From Candidatus Bathyarchaeota archaeon (lineage in GTDB: Archaea > Thermoproteota > Bathyarchaeia > 40CM-2-53-6), in assembly GCA_005888735.1 (NCBI GenBank), contig VBBN01000030.1, positions 62,001-126,000 of the forward strand: 64,000 nucleotides of DNA, written 5' to 3'. Each line of letters begins with the position of its first letter. The first letter of the stretch is position 1. Positions 62,066-64,000 of the stretch are shown in pieces. The notes under the pieces were generated by a model that was given only the letters and a program-made list of their open reading frames with translations, did not search any database and was not told where the DNA came from. Position numbers and translations under genes: made by a program.

Positions 62066-62172
62066 AATACGCAAAGACTTTCTCGAGTCAAGCTCAAGGT
62101 ACTCTATGCGGAAGGTCCGTGTTACACTTTCTATTTACCGGTTCCCTGGAAATCGGTATCAGCTGAATCTGA

Positions 62173-62418
62173 TTGCCCCGTCGGAGAGAGCGTCTCGCTG
62201 TCGACCCACCGGAGCCCGAACAGCTCGAGAAGGTCGCTGTTGCACGTCACGACCCTGCTGAAATCAGGTTCTACATCAAACAGCTGAAAAAGGCTATTCG
62301 GTATTTGCCGTTGGGCAGCCGTGCCTACTATGCAGTTTCGGGTGAACTTCTCCGCGCGACCCGGGAACTAAACGGTATAGTGCCGTCTGGGTCTCCACCT
62401 AAAGGACCAACCCAGTGA
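62173..62418 (+). CDS. small helical hypothetical protein
   Basis: An 81-codon frame from a TTG at 62173 contains RHDPAEIRFYIKQLKKAIRY and SRAYYAVSGELLRATRELNG, amphipathic helices of normal composition, with Pro-rich ends. The region before it (62066-62172) is open in another frame with related character (VRVTLSIYRFPGNRYQLNLI), so this may be the second half of a frame-shifted gene. No family is recognised. Confidence 0.4.
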   Translation: MPRRRERLAVDPPEPEQLEKVAVARHDPAEIRFYIKQLKKAIRYLPLGSRAYYAVSGELLRATRELNGIVPSGSPPKGPTQ

Positions 62419-62526
62419 TGTAGTGGCTGGTTAACGTGTGTCCCAGTCTCGACTTTGACTCGGCTAGCTAAGTCGCTATCCAGATTAGAGTAAAATAGTA
62501 GAATCGGGTCTCCTCCCTTATGCGAT

Positions 62527-62964
62527 TTGCCGCACAAAGACAGCCCTGATCTCTCTGTAATCGCCGACCGAGTAGGTGCCCAAACTTGGTCCGTCTTCCA
62601 AACCCTGCGTACTCGGATGAGGCAGTTGAAAGGAGTTACGATGAAGGTCCAGTACGAGGAGCATAGTCGAGAGCCTGTTCCGGCATTCTTCTACGAGGGC
62701 AGGCAGCTGTTCCACCTCCATGCGAGGGGAAGTGAGATTAACGCGACTATTCACGCCGACTACAAGTCTAGGTCCAAGCTCGTCGATAACCCGGCTATCG
62801 ACTGGCGCTTGAGGGAACAGGTACGGAAGAGGACGTGGGCTGGGCTCACGATTCAAAACTCCAAGGACATCGCCCAGCTGATGGATCTCGTGAAGGCAAA
62901 GTACCAGTTGATAAACGAGGAAATCACGGGAAAGCACGTCGAAGATCGCCCTGTCGCCTTCTAG
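62527..62964 (+). CDS. hypothetical protein
   Basis: The 145-codon frame starts with TTG at 62527, with a possible ATG at codon 31. The sequence is balanced and folded-looking: VFQTLRTRMRQLKGVTMKV, FHLHARGSEINATIHADYKS, RLREQVRKRTWAGLTI and DIAQLMDLVKAKYQLIN. No family is recognised and no motif suggests catalysis. It has no membrane segment. Confidence 0.6.
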   Translation: MPHKDSPDLSVIADRVGAQTWSVFQTLRTRMRQLKGVTMKVQYEEHSREPVPAFFYEGRQLFHLHARGSEINATIHADYKSRSKLVDNPAIDWRLREQVRKRTWAGLTIQNSKDIAQLMDLVKAKYQLINEEITGKHVEDRPVAF

Positions 62965-63043
62965 GAAGAGGTTGACAGAACCTGTCGTTCATAGCTATCC
63001 AAGCTAGGAAGCTCTGGTTAGACTGAACAGATCCTCCGCTGAT

Positions 63044-63547
63044 GTGAAGGTCGAGGCAACGGTGGCAGTAATGCTCTCTGAATCGGGCGGAGCGCTCGAA
63101 GTGCTCCTCATTCAGAGAACCGAGCGGCACGACGACCCTTGGTCTGGTCAAATAGGGCTGCCTGGAGGTAAGGTGAAAGGCTTGGACGGGTCGACTGTGT
63201 CTGCTTTGGAACGGGAGGTGTCTGAAGAGGTTGGGGTCAAGCTCCAAGAGGAGGGCGTTAGGCTCGGCCCGTTGAGCCTTGGTCATCCGATGAGGCAGAC
63301 GGAGATGAGGGTGCAGCCATGGGTCTATGGTTTGAGGAGGAAGCCTTTGGTCAGGGTGGGATCTGAAGTGGCGGACGCGTTCTGGGTTTCGTTCCGAGAC
63401 TTGAAGCCTAACCTATCGACAAGTGAGGTGTCGGTCCGAGGTCGGACGTGGAAGGTGGAATCGTTCGTCTTGAATGGACGCGTCGTCTGGGGCTTCACCT
63501 ACCGCGTCCTTACGGAACTCCTGCAGATTCCAGGGGTAATCCTATAA
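63044..63547 (+). CDS. Nudix hydrolase, CoA pyrophosphatase-like
   Basis: The 167-residue protein has the Nudix box in the NudL-like form GQIGLPGGKVKGLDGSTVSA followed by LEREVSEEVGV, with the REVSEEVG core intact. The upstream LIQRTERHDDPWSGQ also fits the CoA diphosphatase group. It cleaves nucleoside diphosphates linked to another moiety, probably CoA or its derivatives. The start is GTG at 63044. Confidence 0.85.
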   Translation: MKVEATVAVMLSESGGALEVLLIQRTERHDDPWSGQIGLPGGKVKGLDGSTVSALEREVSEEVGVKLQEEGVRLGPLSLGHPMRQTEMRVQPWVYGLRRKPLVRVGSEVADAFWVSFRDLKPNLSTSEVSVRGRTWKVESFVLNGRVVWGFTYRVLTELLQIPGVIL

Positions 63548-63742
63548 GTCTACGGGGAAGTGGACATGGACGCTCAAAGAGGAACAGACTGAGCCCATTC
63601 GCAGTTCTTGTTTGGGTTCAGCATTGGCCTTTTTCCTCGACACGGCGGGAAAAAGTGGATCTGGGGAGCGACTCAAAGGAATACATTGATTTCTATTCAG
63701 TTCACGTGGTTCCTATTCTCGACGAGAAGGACAAAAAGAAAA

Positions 63743-64000
63743 TTATTCACAGATCAGTTTCACGATGGTGCCGGAGCCGAACTTGATGAGGCTGTTCGGC
63801 TTGACCTCAACACTCTCGTTGACCTGCTGGAACTCCTTTCCATCGTAAAGATATGTTCCGTTCGTGCTCTGTTGATCCTTCAACACAACTTCGCCCCCGT
63901 CCCGGCTAAGTTCGGCGTGGAGTCTCGAAACATTCTGGTCCGGAATCACCACGACATTCTCCGGGTCTCTGCCAATTGTAATAGTAGGGAACGTGTCGAA
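63743..64000 (-). CDS. FHA-domain protein (N-terminus outside the window)
   Basis: The frame is open to the window edge at 64000. It reads ITIGRDPENVVVIPDQNVSR, then LHAELSRDGGEVVLKDQQST and NGTYLYDGKEFQQV, a complete forkhead-associated domain with the GR, SRxHA and NGT signatures. It ends at 63743 just after the domain. FHA domains bind phosphothreonine peptides, so a partner kinase is expected in the flanking genome. What lies N-terminal of the domain is unknown. Confidence 0.88.
   Translation of the reverse strand, partial: FDTFPTITIGRDPENVVVIPDQNVSRLHAELSRDGGEVVLKDQQSTNGTYLYDGKEFQQVNESVEVKPNSLIKFGSGTIVKLICE

Overview
The window is archaeal. It carries archaeal forms of proteasome beta (two genes), Lsm, RpoP (Rpb12), aCPSF1, FEN1, splicing endonuclease EndA, diphthine synthase, CTP-dependent riboflavin kinase, RibL-type cytidylyltransferase, NadM, RtcA, Trm5, archaeal SepF and an archaeal HMG-CoA synthase. 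A tRNA-Lys gene appears to hold three introns, and TATA boxes sit 30-40 bp before many starts. GC is moderate and coding is dense on both strands. The gene set best fits a TACK-type archaeon (Thermoproteota, perhaps Nitrososphaeria- or Bathyarchaeia-like). The phylum is an inference; the domain is not in doubt. Several secreted proteases, large surface proteins and an M24 peptidase suggest a peptide-using, surface-elaborate cell.

Layout. 1-3.3 kb: secreted zinc protease (C-terminus cut by the window edge) and a divergent LarA homologue. 3.4-8 kb: pyrE, an M16 peptidase pair, a tRNA-binding-domain protein, an FtsJ/RrmJ methyltransferase and a tiny zinc-finger gene. 8.7-17.5 kb: guaB and ahcY (divergent), an ABC importer permease/ATPase pair, an M6-type secreted protease, and a frame-broken HMG-CoA synthase. 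17.6-25.5 kb: M24 peptidase, Hsp20 with its regulator and a two-palindrome promoter, a small HExxH protein, a decayed acyl-CoA dehydrogenase, endA, a PhoU-like gene and glyS. 26-33 kb: rpoP, a 900-aa surface protein, Lsm, a PUA protein, SepF, aCPSF1 and a proteasome beta subunit. 33-44 kb: FKBP, a class V aminotransferase, SAM hydroxide adenosyltransferase, nadM, ogt, rtcA, a second proteasome beta subunit, translin, endonuclease V (two apparent frameshifts), ribK (CTG start), ribL, a DUF357 protein and dphB. 44-54 kb: a membrane-anchored KaiC-like ATPase with an extracellular region, the tRNA-Lys, and a surface cluster that includes a 1788-aa protein built of about sixty 20-residue repeats. 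54-64 kb: a decayed high-GC cyclase-like gene, htpX, a HEAT-repeat protein resembling half a deoxyhypusine hydroxylase, trm5, DUF371, a PCMT interrupted by a 21-nt stop-containing insertion, fen1, larB/larE, small zinc proteins, a Nudix hydrolase and an FHA protein.

Themes. RNA processing and translation quality are well represented (EndA, RtcA, Trm5, aCPSF1, Lsm, DphB, PUA protein, RrmJ). Flavin synthesis is encoded by the neighbours ribK and ribL. LarB and LarE would make the nickel-pincer cofactor used by LarA-family enzymes. Gene decay is visible: two clear pseudogenes, plus three genes with frame or stop lesions, of which those in endonuclease V lie in homopolymers and may be sequence errors. 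A degenerate dispersed repeat occurs at least twice and probably three times in intergenic gaps. No CRISPR array, insertion sequence or rRNA was seen.
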